Shown here: positions 24,244-31,957 of the stretch, in pieces
How the letters are laid out: each line of letters starts with the position of its first letter
How positions within the stretch are numbered: position 1 is the first letter of the stretch
From: an uncultured Myxococcales bacterium
GTDB taxonomy: Bacteria > Myxococcota_A > UBA9042
Reading direction: 5' to 3'
Length of the DNA: 40,558 nt
Assembly: GCA_937910235.1 (NCBI GenBank)
Contig: CALENB010000493.1
Location: forward strand, 1-40,558
The notes under the pieces: generated by a model
The model's input: only the letters and a program-made list of their open reading frames with translations
Database searches by the model: none
What the model was told of the DNA's origin: nothing
Translations under genes and position numbers: made by a program

Positions 24244-24828
24244 ATGGCATTTTCCGTGGGCAGCGGCGGCGGCAAGCGGCGCGGACGTGTCGCTCAGAGC
24301 ACGGTCGCCGAGATCAACGTCACCCCGCTCGTCGATGTGATGTTGGTGCTGCTCGTGATCTTCATGACGGCGTCCTCGGTTGAGACGGCGCGCCTCAGTC
24401 GCGAAGCGGAGACGTTGCGGCAGGTCGTGAGTGACGAGATCACGGCCGCCGATGCCGCTGATGAGGCTGAAAATCAGGTTCCCGTCGACTTGCCCAAAGC
24501 CAAAGCCGAGAAGTTGGCGGCCGGAAGCAAGAAATCCGGCAAGCCCGTGCTCTCGATCGACAGGCGCCACCGCATCTATCTCGATAAAGAGCTGCTGGTC
24601 GATTGCCAGAAGCTGCCCGGTGACTTCGACGTGTGCCTCGACGCGTTCGAGAAGGCGCTCGCGGCCAACGCGCGCGCGACGTCGCTGACAGAGGCGAACC
24701 TGCGGGCCGACCGGCGGCTGTCGTACGACTACGTGCTGCGGCTGATGGCGCGGATGCGCAGGGCAGGAATCTCGCAGTTTGGGCTGATCACCGAGGTTCC
24801 CGCGCCGAAGGCCGGCAGCACTAAGTGA
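24244..24828 (+). CDS. ExbD/TolR family motor protein
   Basis: A 194-residue protein with one membrane segment (about 29-45). The channel signature INVTPLVDVMLVLLVIFM carries the essential proton-carrying Asp (D31). The C-terminal periplasmic fold (SIDRRHRIYLDKELL... ANLRADRRLSYDYVLRLMARMRRAGISQFGLITEVP) is typical. It is about 50 residues longer than usual ExbD because of a charged insertion at about 50-110. It follows the TolQ-like gene by 12 bp and overlaps the next gene by four bases, so all three are co-translated. Confidence 0.9.
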   Translation: MAFSVGSGGGKRRGRVAQSTVAEINVTPLVDVMLVLLVIFMTASSVETARLSREAETLRQVVSDEITAADAADEAENQVPVDLPKAKAEKLAAGSKKSGKPVLSIDRRHRIYLDKELLVDCQKLPGDFDVCLDAFEKALAANARATSLTEANLRADRRLSYDYVLRLMARMRRAGISQFGLITEVPAPKAGSTK

Positions 24829-25709
24829 CGCACATGATCGCCGAGACGCCGGGCGGGCGGATGGCGGGCGTGATCGTCGTGCTGGTGGCCCATAGTCTCG
24901 TGCTGGGCGCCGTTACCCTCGCGCCGGCGCCAGAGATCGCGGCCGGCAAGGCGGCTGCGACCCACGACACGGAGCAGACCGAGGGCTGCGCGTCGATCGT
25001 GACGCCCTCGTGTGTTGGCGATCCCGTGCAAGTCACGCCGACGGAATCCGAGGACATCGCGCCGCCGCGCAGCCGCCGCTGCCCAGAGCCCATGCGCCGC
25101 TTGATGCGCCGCGAGCTGGAGCCCGCACCGAGGACCGAGGTCGATCTGTTGATCGCTGAGCTCGTGGAGCGACTTGGCGACCCGAAGGGCAAAGTCGTGA
25201 AGGTGGCGAAACCGTCAGCGTCAGCGGCGACGACGCGGGTCGTTCGGCAGCAGCGGGTCGACAGCGTGCGCAAGCTGATCGCCGGCAAGAATGACGAGCT
25301 CGGCAAGATCCTCGGCGGCGGTGACAAGGCGACGGCGCGGCGCAGCAAGCTGGGCGCCATCCTCGGCACCGCGACCGGGAAGAAGGGCGGCAACGCCTTG
25401 GTGTCGCGCAAGGGCTCGGCCTACGCGCGCGAGCTGAAGACGACGGTGCTGAACCACTTCACGGTGCCGGGCGACGTGCCACCGTGGCTGCGCAAGAACC
25501 TTCGGTGCCGTGTGCGCATCACGCGCATGACCGCCACGGGTCGGGTGCTCAGCTACACGATGGAGAAAAAGAGTGGCAACGCGGCCTTCGACAACGCCGT
25601 GCGCAGGCTGATGACGGGGTACAAGGCTGGGCTGCGACAGCTGCCGACGCCGCCCGCGCACATTCTGACGGCCATCAACTCCCGCGGCTTTGTGATCGAC
25701 TTCCGCTAA
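24825..25709 (+). CDS. TonB/TolA-type C-terminal-domain protein
   Basis: A 294-residue protein with a single N-terminal membrane anchor (about 14-35) and a periplasmic domain. The middle is charged and helical. The C-terminal 95 residues (ELKTTVLNHFTVPGDVPPWLRKNLRCRVRITRMTATGRVLSYTMEKKSGNAAFDNAVRRLM...) have the TonB/TolA C-terminal fold that contacts outer-membrane partners. Start is GTG 24825, overlapping the TolR-like stop (GTGA), so coupled. Pairs of cysteines at about 55-86 (EGCASIVTPSC, RRC) may form a disulfide. In context it is the energy-transmitting arm of the TolQR-like motor; whether it serves TolA-like envelope constriction or TonB-like import is open. Confidence 0.82.
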   Translation: MTHMIAETPGGRMAGVIVVLVAHSLVLGAVTLAPAPEIAAGKAAATHDTEQTEGCASIVTPSCVGDPVQVTPTESEDIAPPRSRRCPEPMRRLMRRELEPAPRTEVDLLIAELVERLGDPKGKVVKVAKPSASAATTRVVRQQRVDSVRKLIAGKNDELGKILGGGDKATARRSKLGAILGTATGKKGGNALVSRKGSAYARELKTTVLNHFTVPGDVPPWLRKNLRCRVRITRMTATGRVLSYTMEKKSGNAAFDNAVRRLMTGYKAGLRQLPTPPAHILTAINSRGFVIDFR

Positions 25710-25749
25710 CGAATAAGTTGACGCAGTGCGCCATGGCGCGACGCTCAAC

Positions 25750-25771
25750 CCCGAACCAGAGGCGGTTCGGG
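25750..25771 (+). promoter_or_regulatory. Hairpin over the ParA ribosome binding site
   Basis: A perfect stem of eight base pairs, CCCGAACC (25750-25757) with GGTTCGGG (25764-25771), encloses a six-base loop. The 3' arm shares its last G residues with the gggagg ribosome binding site of the ParA-like gene (ATG 25783). It could sequester the site and tune translation. There is no T-tract, so it is not a terminator. Confidence 0.4.
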
Positions 25772-25782
25772 AGGGCGGATTC

Positions 25783-26679
25783 ATGGTCACCAGCATCGGA
25801 TACGGAATTGGCACGCGACTTCGCAAGGCTGTCGGCCAGGGCGCGCTGCGCCGCATGGATGCCGGGGCTGGGGAAGGCACCTGTATCGCCGTGGCGGCGC
25901 AGAAAGGCGGCGTCGGCAAGACGACGACGGCGGTTCATCTCGCCGCCTCGCTCGCAGAAGATCATCAGCTCGAGGTGCTGCTGATCGATCTGGACAACCA
26001 GGGCCACGTCGCCTCGAGCCTGCGTGCGCACCTCCGCAGCGGCGCGGCGCAGACGGTCTCAAGTGTGCTGCTGGGCCGTGATCTCGACCTCATGGCGGCC
26101 GTCGTGCCGACCAACATCCCACATCTCAGCGTCACTGGGGCGGACCGCCAGCTGTCCAACACCGAAGCCCAGCTCGCCAGCCGTATCGGCCGGGAGCTGC
26201 TGCTGCGACGCGCGCTGCGTTCAGCGCGGCGCCGGTTCGATGTGATCATTCTTGACTGCCCGCCGAACTTGGGACTGCTGACCCTCAACGGCCTCGTCGC
26301 CGCGGAGCGCGTGCTGGTGCCCTGTGATCTCAGCATTCTCAGCCTAGAAGGCGTCGACGATCTGATGACCACCCTGGGCAACCTCGACACTATGCTGGGT
26401 CGCGCGCCTGAGCTGCTCGGGCTCGTACACACACGGGTGGACCGCCGCAACAAGCGCCAGAACGCCACCATTCGCAGCGCCGTCGCCGAGCGCTACGCCG
26501 GTCATGTGCTCGCGACTGAGATCGGCGTGAACACGGACATCTCCGGCGCGCAGCTGGTGGGCAAGACCATCTTCGCGGCCTACCCCAACGCGCGGGGTGC
26601 CGATGACTACCGAGCGCTGGCCGACGAGGTCGTGAGCCGGATCTGGCCAGCCCGACACGCCGCAGCACCAGCCGCCTGA
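25783..26679 (+). CDS. ParA/MinD-type partitioning ATPase
   Basis: A 298-residue soluble ATPase of the ParA/Soj family. It has the deviant Walker A KGGVGKTTT (41-49) with the signature lysine, Walker A' LLIDLDNQGHVAS (Asn where Pro is usual), Walker B ILDCPPNLGLLTLNGL, and the helix-rich C-terminus with LVHTRVDRRNKRQN and TEIGVNTDISGAQLVGKTIFAAYPNARG. The start ATG 25783 has GGGAGG eight bases before it; a GTG at 25726 is an alternative. It lies 74 bp after the TolQRA-like operon on the same strand and has no ParB-like partner here. This suggests an orphan ParA that positions a protein complex rather than the chromosome; that role is inference. Confidence 0.88.
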   Translation: MVTSIGYGIGTRLRKAVGQGALRRMDAGAGEGTCIAVAAQKGGVGKTTTAVHLAASLAEDHQLEVLLIDLDNQGHVASSLRAHLRSGAAQTVSSVLLGRDLDLMAAVVPTNIPHLSVTGADRQLSNTEAQLASRIGRELLLRRALRSARRRFDVIILDCPPNLGLLTLNGLVAAERVLVPCDLSILSLEGVDDLMTTLGNLDTMLGRAPELLGLVHTRVDRRNKRQNATIRSAVAERYAGHVLATEIGVNTDISGAQLVGKTIFAAYPNARGADDYRALADEVVSRIWPARHAAAPAA

Positions 26680-26692
26680 CCCGCTAGGCGGG

Positions 26693-26721
26693 CCGGCCGC
26701 TGAGCTGAAAGGCTGGTTTTT
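26693..26721 (+). terminator. Candidate intrinsic terminator after the ParA gene
   Basis: CCGGCC (26693-26698) can pair with GGCTGG (26711-26716) through one G-U pair, with a 12-base loop, followed by five T (26717-26721). It is placed 14 bp after the ParA stop on the plus strand. The stem is short, so confidence is moderate. Confidence 0.4.
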
Positions 26722-26871
26722 CGGGCTGGACGGGCTCAGGGCTGAAGGTTAGAGGCCCGTCCCGTTGGCGGCGCCGAGCGTCCAGCTGCCCAGAGATACA
26801 GACATACAGACAGCCGGCCACCCAGAGATCACCACACGCAGGCGTACAGGCGGTCTGCCGCCACGACGCTG

Positions 26872-27393
26872 TCACGCCGTCGCCGCCACGGCGTTGGCCG
26901 GGCCCTGGCTCTCGTCAATAATCTCATTCAGTTCAATGAGAATGTCGTCCTCGGAGCGGCCACGCGCGACCGAGATCTCCTTCACCAACAGTGTCCGCGC
27001 CTGGTCGAGCATCTTGCGCTCACCAAATGAGAGCGACTTGGTGTACTTCAGCCGGCTCAGATCACGCATGACCTCGGCGATATCGTGCAGCGAGCCGGTG
27101 TTGATCTTCTCCACGTAGCGGCGATACCGACGATTCCACGTCTGACGATCGACGGTCTTGGTGCGCTCCCGCAGCAGGTCGTAGACCTCGCTCACAGCGT
27201 CACCGCCGACGACCTTTCGCAGGCCAACGGACTGCACCTTCGAGACGGGGATCATGATCTTCCGCTCGGTGTCCAACACGCGCAGCATATACAGCACCAC
27301 CGTCGTACCCGAGATCTCTTTCGACTCGATACCGGTGATCTCCGTTACGCCCTGGCCTGGGTAGACCGCTCGGTCTCCAATCTTGAACATCAT
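26872..27393 (-). CDS. CarD/CdnL-family transcription regulator
   Basis: A 173-residue protein. The N-terminal RNA-polymerase-interaction domain (FKIGDRAVYPGQGVTEITGIE, VVLYMLRVLDTERKIMIPVSKV, QSVGLRKVV) and the helical C-terminal domain with the wedge-type Trp (TWNRRYRRYVEKINTGS; LSFGERKMLDQARTLLVKEISVAR) match CdnL/CarD proteins. These bind the RNA polymerase beta subunit and stabilise open complexes, notably at rRNA promoters. Start ATG 27393 has AAGGAG eight bases upstream. The length is the CdnL form, without the HMGA-like tail of Myxococcus CarD. It lies downstream of recR on the same strand with a 422-bp gap, so it probably has its own promoter. Confidence 0.95.
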   Translation of the reverse strand: MMFKIGDRAVYPGQGVTEITGIESKEISGTTVVLYMLRVLDTERKIMIPVSKVQSVGLRKVVGGDAVSEVYDLLRERTKTVDRQTWNRRYRRYVEKINTGSLHDIAEVMRDLSRLKYTKSLSFGERKMLDQARTLLVKEISVARGRSEDDILIELNEIIDESQGPANAVAATA

Positions 27394-27815
27394 GTTCTGG
27401 ACTCCTTGTGCGCCGCATCGCGCAGGTTACGGCTCTCGGTGGCCCGAGTAGTAACACCGCAAATCGGCTGCAAATTCCCGGCGCATCGATTCGGGCTAGC
27501 CGTGTTCAGCGTCGTGCCATTCTCTGGCGTTGTGCCTTCTTCTTGCGCCGCGCCTAACTCTGGCGTGGACCAACTTCTCGCGCGTTTCCCATCGGGGGCG
27601 AACTTGCGTGAGGCTCGCCCATCCAAGGCGTGCCCGCTCGCGTGTGACGTAAACGCGGAAACAACTGGCGCGCCACTGGCCGATGCTACCATTCACCACG
27701 AGCGCGTTCAAGCAGTCATCGTCGCGCACACGTGAGTTGAATCATAAATTTTCGCGAGGTTGCGGGACATTAGCGCGAGACGAGGCACGATCGAAAAATC
27801 GCCTGTCCTGCGTAA
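27394..27815. other. 422-bp region upstream of carD
   Basis: Long gap between recR end and carD start. It has an AT-rich segment at about 27733-27753 with a TATGAT-like -10 on the minus strand (27741-27746) but no matching -35. At 27661-27675 the minus strand reads TGGCGCGCCAGTTGT, close to a sigma-54 -24/-12 element but with T in place of the -12 C. Neither is strong enough to call. I see no gene. Confidence 0.35.
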
Positions 27816-28421
27816 TCAGAGGGTCTGTCGGGCACGGAGCGCGCGACCAAGGGTGCCCTGATCGATGAACTCAAGGTCCGACCCCTGCGGTACACCCGAG
27901 GCGATCCGACTGAGCATCAGCTGCGGCGTACGGTGAATGAGACGCTGGACATAGGCCGCCGTCGCCTCGCCTTCGACGGAGATCGAGGTGGCCAGGATCA
28001 CCTCGCTGAAGCCACCCGACCCGACGCGGTCCACAAGGGACGCCAACCGCAGCTGGCCCGGCCCGACCCCGCGCAGTGGCGAGAGCACGCCATGCAGGAC
28101 GTGATACAGCCCGCCAAACTCGCCCGTGGCCTCGATCGCGAGCAGGTCTGGCACGGTCTCTACGACGCAGAGCGTGTGCCTGTCGCGCCGGGGATCCAGG
28201 CAGATCTCGCACAGCTCACCGGTGCTGAGGTGACCGCAGCGGGTGCAGTAGCCGACCGCGCCGTGCAGCGCCGACAAGGCGTCCGCCAGCTGTACCGCTT
28301 CCTCGCGAGGGCGCTCTAGCAAGTGAAACGCCAACCGCAGGGCGGAGCGTTTGCCGACGCCGGGCAAACGGCCGAGGAGCGCCGCGACGGTGTCCAAGGC
28401 CTCCGGCAGCTGGCCGCTCAT
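27816..28421 (-). CDS. recR: Recombination mediator RecR
   Basis: A 201-residue protein of standard length that with RecFO loads RecA at gapped DNA. It has an N-terminal helix-hairpin-helix (RLPGVGKRSALRLAFHLL, 18-35), a four-cysteine zinc motif (C59, C62, C71, C74) and a Toprim domain (about 82-175; CVVETVPDLLAIEATGEF, LATSISVEGEATAAY). Its ATG overlaps the dnaX stop by four bases (ATGA), so it is translationally coupled. ybaB, which often lies between dnaX and recR, is absent. Confidence 0.97.
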   Translation of the reverse strand: MSGQLPEALDTVAALLGRLPGVGKRSALRLAFHLLERPREEAVQLADALSALHGAVGYCTRCGHLSTGELCEICLDPRRDRHTLCVVETVPDLLAIEATGEFGGLYHVLHGVLSPLRGVGPGQLRLASLVDRVGSGGFSEVILATSISVEGEATAAYVQRLIHRTPQLMLSRIASGVPQGSDLEFIDQGTLGRALRARQTL

Positions 28422-30397
28422 GGCCGATCGTCCGACTGTGTCAGCTCCGCCTCTGCGATCGTTCCGACGAGCTCACCGTCAAACTGGGCGATGACTCGCT
28501 GTACATCGGGATCGCGCTCAAGTGCCGCCTCGTGGTTCGCCCGCAACTCGGCGGCGGAGGAGCGCGCCTGGGCAATGAGGCTGTCCGTGGCGGCGCGCTC
28601 TTGCACGGCGCCAACCTCGACCATGTACGAGCCGCCAAAGGCCTGACTCGCGCCTTCGGCGAGGAGCAGGAGTGTGCTCGGCACGCTGCACTGGCGGCTC
28701 ATGAAGCTGCTGCTGAACGCGAGCACGACGCGGCCGGGTCCGCTGCTGCCGATGACGGCGTGGTCGAGCATCTTTCCGGCGACTTTCTGGTCCTGTTGCT
28801 CCACCAGCGCCCGCCGCCACGCCGCCAAGTCGGCGTCGTGGAGGCTGCGCCCCCTGGGGCCACCCGCGCGGGCCACGACGGCTGGCTGAACTGCGACGGC
28901 TTGGTGGGTTACGACGGCTTGCTGGACCGCGACGGCCTGCATGACCGGAGCGGTGCGCACCCCGGCAACGGGCGTAGGCGGCGCGCCGAGCGCGGTGCGG
29001 TCGCTAGGCGCGAGCGAGTTGCTGCCACCGCGATGGCCAGCGCCGCCGTCTGAAGGGTCGCGTCCAACCCGCTGTCGCTCCCGCAGACGCGGGCTGACTG
29101 CCGAATCGGGCGGCGACGACGCGTAAGGTTCGGCGCTCGGGCTCGTCCCTGCGCGTGGACGCGCGGCCGCAGCGCTGGTCGGGGATGGCTGAGTCTGCAG
29201 CGCGCTCCGCTGAGCCGGCGCGACGGCGGGACGCTGCGGCGCCAGACGTGGGGCCTGCGTCAACAGCGCCTCCACGCGGCCTGCGAGCGCCGCCACATCG
29301 CGCAGCGCGGGGGCGCGGCAGAGACGCACGACCCCGAGCTCCATCACGAGTCGCGGATGTCGGGCGCGCGCGATGGTCTCCGCCAACTCGAGCAGCACAT
29401 GGGCTAGGCGCTCAAGCTCGGGCGTCGAGATGTGGGTGGCGAGCGCAGCGAGGGCCTCGACTTCGTTCTCCGATCGGTCGACCAGATCGCGCGCGGCCTT
29501 GCCCGTGAGCCGAATCATGAGCAGATCCCGGGCCTCCATCGCTAGCGTACGGCCAAAGGTTCGCAGATCCATGCCGTGTGTGTGGGCTGCGCCGACGGAC
29601 CGCAACGCGCTCGGGGCGTCGCGTTCCAGCAGGGCCTGCACCAACGTGGCGGTTCGATTGCGATCCGCGACACCCAGCAGCGCCGCCACTTCGTCTGCCG
29701 CCATGTCCGCGCCGCCAAAGGCGATGACCTGGTCGAGCACGCTCAGCGAGTCTCGCATCGAGCCGTCGCCCTCGCGCGCGATCAGAAATAGCGACTCCTG
29801 GTCGATGCTCACGCCCTCGGAGGCGCAGATGCCCGACAAACACTGGACCACTTCGGCCGAGCGGATCCGCCGAAAGTCGTAGCGCTGGCAACGAGACCGA
29901 ATCGTGACCGGCAGTCGCTGCGGATCTGTGGTGGCCAGCACAAAAACCACGTGTGGCGGCGGCTCCTCCAGGGTCTTTAGGAAGGCATTGGCCGCCTCCG
30001 TCGTGAGCATGTGCGCTTCATCGATGATGTAGACCTTGTAGCGATCACGGGCCGGCGCATACCCGACGCCTTCGCGCAGCTGCCTGATTTCATTGATGCC
30101 GCGGTTGCTGGCGGCGTCCAACTCATGCACATCGATACACGTGCTCACCGCGATCTCGCGGCATGGCGCGCAGGTGCCGCAGGGCGTCGCCGTCGGGCCT
30201 TCGGTGCAATTGAGCATCTTCGCCAGGATGCGCGCGGTCGACGTCTTGCCGGTGCCGCGCGCGCCACAGAAGAGAAACGCGTGGGCGACACGATCCATGG
30301 CGATGGCGTTGCGGAGCGCGCGGCCAATGTGTTCCTGGCCCACGAGCGCGCCGAGGTCGGCTGGGCGATACTTGCGAGCGAGCACGACGTACGACAC
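28418..30397 (-). CDS. dnaX: DNA polymerase III gamma/tau subunit
   Basis: A 659-residue clamp-loader ATPase. Walker A is GARGTGKT (45-52), a zinc-binding cysteine set follows (C64, C73, C76, C79), then DEAH (126-129) and the SRC motif in TIRSRCQRYDF. Clamp-loader helices continue to about 370, then a Pro/Ala/Gln-rich, poorly conserved tail (about 385-520) and a small C-terminal domain. Start GTG 30397 has GGAGG seven bases upstream. No slippery A-rich frameshift site is visible that would make a separate gamma form. The 247 bp upstream to the SRP-RNA terminator show no clear promoter pair. It is coupled to recR. Confidence 0.96.
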   Translation of the reverse strand: MSYVVLARKYRPADLGALVGQEHIGRALRNAIAMDRVAHAFLFCGARGTGKTSTARILAKMLNCTEGPTATPCGTCAPCREIAVSTCIDVHELDAASNRGINEIRQLREGVGYAPARDRYKVYIIDEAHMLTTEAANAFLKTLEEPPPHVVFVLATTDPQRLPVTIRSRCQRYDFRRIRSAEVVQCLSGICASEGVSIDQESLFLIAREGDGSMRDSLSVLDQVIAFGGADMAADEVAALLGVADRNRTATLVQALLERDAPSALRSVGAAHTHGMDLRTFGRTLAMEARDLLMIRLTGKAARDLVDRSENEVEALAALATHISTPELERLAHVLLELAETIARARHPRLVMELGVVRLCRAPALRDVAALAGRVEALLTQAPRLAPQRPAVAPAQRSALQTQPSPTSAAAARPRAGTSPSAEPYASSPPDSAVSPRLRERQRVGRDPSDGGAGHRGGSNSLAPSDRTALGAPPTPVAGVRTAPVMQAVAVQQAVVTHQAVAVQPAVVARAGGPRGRSLHDADLAAWRRALVEQQDQKVAGKMLDHAVIGSSGPGRVVLAFSSSFMSRQCSVPSTLLLLAEGASQAFGGSYMVEVGAVQERAATDSLIAQARSSAAELRANHEAALERDPDVQRVIAQFDGELVGTIAEAELTQSDDRP

Positions 30398-30644
30398 GGG
30401 ATGCCTCCAGATGGGTAGCTTTAGAGCAAGTCAGCGCTGCAGAGGGTACGCCCTGGCCGGCAGCGCGACCAGCGCTCGACGGCGGATTGCTCACCACACG
30501 ACGTCGCTAATCGCCTGATTTTTCGGGCTGTCAGCGCCCCGAAGTGCGCGGCTGCGACGCGCAAGCGGCCGATCTTTCATGCGATCAGATTGAGCCACGA
30601 CCGCGCGCGAAGACGTAGAACAGGACAACGCTGGCCAAAACGAG

Positions 30645-30676
30645 AAAAGCGGCCACCCCCTCTCAGGGATGGCCGC
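30645..30676 (-). terminator. Intrinsic terminator of the SRP RNA
   Basis: On the minus strand an 11-bp stem (30649-30676, arms GCGGCCATCCC and GGGGTGGCCGC with one G-U pair) is followed at once by TTTT and a further T-rich stretch. It lies about 54 nt after the SRP RNA's closing stem and before dnaX. Confidence 0.8.
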
Positions 30677-30729
30677 GCTTCTTCATCGAAGGCGAACACG
30701 ACAGCTTCTGGCGAAGCTCCCGGTGTCAC

Positions 30730-30823
30730 GGATAGGGCAGGCGGCACACGACGTCATCGCTACCGTTGCTACCTCTCGGTCCTGGCGGGATTCACAACTC
30801 CGCCGTTGCCGCCTGCCTTATCC
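30730..30823 (-). ncRNA. ffs: 4.5S signal-recognition-particle RNA
   Basis: A 94-nt element on the minus strand with the hallmarks of the small bacterial SRP RNA. The two ends pair over 17 bases with one mismatch (30807-30823 with 30730-30746). The apical domain reads GCCAGGACCGAGAGGTAGCA, i.e. ACC-GAGA-GGT capped by a GNRA tetraloop and flanked by the conserved AGG/AGCA asymmetric-loop bases that bind Ffh. The position beside dnaX, and close to tadA and a serine tRNA, matches the known tadA - SRP RNA - dnaX - recR order of Bacillus. A weak promoter (TTCATC, 17 bp, TATGGA at 30838-30843) precedes it and a strong intrinsic terminator follows. It forms the SRP with Ffh for co-translational membrane targeting. 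Confidence 0.88.
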
Positions 30824-30882
30824 GCGACGCTCACTGATCCATACCACACCCGCTCGCGCGGATGAACTGCACCCCGCCTCGG

Positions 30883-30967
30883 CGGAGAGACGGGGATTCG
30901 AACCCCGGGTACCTTGCGGTACACCCGCTTTCCAGGCGAGTACCTTCAACCACTCGGACACCTCTCC
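30883..30967 (-). tRNA. tRNA-Ser (anticodon GGA)
   Basis: A class II tRNA with a 7-bp acceptor stem (GGAGAGG), D arm, anticodon loop CTGGAAA (GGA, reads UCC/UCU), long variable arm (GTGTACCGCAAGGTAC) and T loop GGTTCGAATCC. The bases after the discriminator G read CCG, so CCA is not encoded. It sits 59 bp upstream of the SRP RNA on the same strand. Confidence 0.95.
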
Positions 30968-31120
30968 TTTGACCCATCGCCTGGAAGGCGCCTGTTGAGA
31001 GCGCAGACCACTTGTTGGTGTTGGGAGTGCATAGGCTACCCCTGGACGACTTAGGACAGCCATCTTGGATCAGGGAACTCGGCCAACATTTCGACGCCAC
31101 TCAACGGGTGTTGGGTGCTG

Positions 31121-31208
31121 TGGCGGAGAGCGGGGGATTCGAACCCCCGGTGCCTTGCAGCACACCTGATTTCGAGTCAGGCACCTTCAACCACTCGGAC
31201 AGCTCTCC
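31121..31208 (-). tRNA. tRNA-Ser (anticodon CGA)
   Basis: A class II tRNA with acceptor GGAGAGC, anticodon loop CTCGAAA (CGA, reads UCG), long variable arm (GTGTGCTGCAAGGCAC) and a normal T arm. CCA is encoded at 31123-31121. A good promoter lies at 31271-31298. Confidence 0.95.
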
Positions 31209-31270
31209 AGTGTGCGTAGCTTGACCCTCTCGGGTCAGCAGCCCCACCGCGCGGGTGGAAGCGAGCGCGT

Positions 31271-31298
31271 AAGATACACACGCAAAGCTAAATGACAA
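31271..31298 (-). promoter_or_regulatory. Promoter of tRNA-Ser(CGA)
   Basis: On the minus strand TTGTCA (-35, 31293-31298) and TATCTT (-10, 31271-31276) are 16 bp apart, the best housekeeping-type promoter in this block. The start would be near 31264, with a leader of about 55 nt before the tRNA 5' end at 31208. The leader contains two short hairpins (TGACCC/GGGTCA at 31222-31237 and CCACC/GGTGG at 31244-31258). Confidence 0.6.
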
Positions 31299-31327
31299 GA
31301 GCCGCAGGGCCCAGTCTACCGACGTCT

Positions 31328-31825
31328 TCAGCCGCTTGGGCTATCGATGGCGATCTGACGACTTCGGGTGCGCAGCGAGGCGAAAAACGAGCTCAGAACC
31401 CGGCTGGCGGCCTGTTTTCGAACGCCCTCGGTGATCACGATGTGATGATTCAGTCGGTCATCGGTGCCCATCTGGTAGCAGGACACGGCCGCGCCGGCTT
31501 TCTGGTCACGGCAGGCGAAGACCAAGCGGCCGAGTCGGCCGTTGATGCAGGCGCCCATGCACATAGGGCACGGCTCTAGCGTGACGTAGAGGGTGCATTC
31601 CATCAGCCGCCACGTGCCAAGCACGCGGCCTCCGATGCGCAGCGCCAGCACCTCAGCGTGGGCGGTCGGATCGTGGTCCCGCTCGCGCCGATTCCCGGTC
31701 ACCGCGACGATCTCCCCCTCATGCACGAGCACGGCGCCGATGGGCACCTCGCCCAAACTCCCAGCCTCCGCAGCGGCCTGCAGGGCTCGGTCCATGAAGT
31801 ATTCGTCGTGGGTCTCGATCGCCAT
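31328..31825 (-). CDS. tadA: tRNA-specific adenosine deaminase TadA
   Basis: A 165-residue zinc deaminase that converts A34 of tRNA-Arg(ACG) to inosine. Active site: HAE (56-58, His ligand and catalytic Glu) and PCPMCMGA (C86, C89 ligands). Further family motifs are EVPIGAVLV, GNRRERDHDPTAHAE and CRDQKAGA. ATG 31825 was chosen because it precedes the conserved core by the usual distance; no strong ribosome binding site is visible. The open frame continues upstream through the terminator and tRNA-Arg but that part cannot be coding. It lies 132 bp after tRNA-Arg(ACG), its substrate, on the same strand. Confidence 0.96.
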   Translation of the reverse strand: MAIETHDEYFMDRALQAAAEAGSLGEVPIGAVLVHEGEIVAVTGNRRERDHDPTAHAEVLALRIGGRVLGTWRLMECTLYVTLEPCPMCMGACINGRLGRLVFACRDQKAGAAVSCYQMGTDDRLNHHIVITEGVRKQAASRVLSSFFASLRTRSRQIAIDSPSG

Positions 31826-31911
31826 GGTGGTGCGGGTCGCAGAAGGAGGAAGGGAGAAGAACGACAGCGAGGGGCGGGCCGAACGACCGGGACGCGTGCA
31901 GAAAAACAGCG

Positions 31912-31953
31912 CAAAACAAACAACGCCCCGGCTCCCTAGGGAGCCGGGGCGTT
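31912..31953 (-). terminator. Intrinsic terminator of tRNA-Arg(ACG): 32-nt perfect palindrome
   Basis: Positions 31922-31953 form an uninterrupted 32-nt palindrome (16-base arms, centre CCTAGG). On the minus strand it is followed by GTTTGTTTTGC. It begins four bases after the tRNA-Arg 3' end and ends about 97 bp before tadA, so the tRNA transcript stops here and tadA needs its own promoter or readthrough. Confidence 0.85.
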
Positions 31954-31957
31954 TGGG

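Noticed and set aside
27661-27675. Second sigma-54-like element upstream of carD
   Set aside because: The -12 element reads GT instead of GC, and the site is nearly 270 bp from the carD start; too weak to call.
28418-30397. Programmed frameshift in dnaX making gamma and tau
   Set aside because: No A-rich slippery heptamer with a following hairpin is visible in the expected part of the gene.
30590-31100. Several short open frames over the SRP RNA and serine tRNAs
   Set aside because: They overlap structured RNA genes on one or both strands and have no protein-family features.
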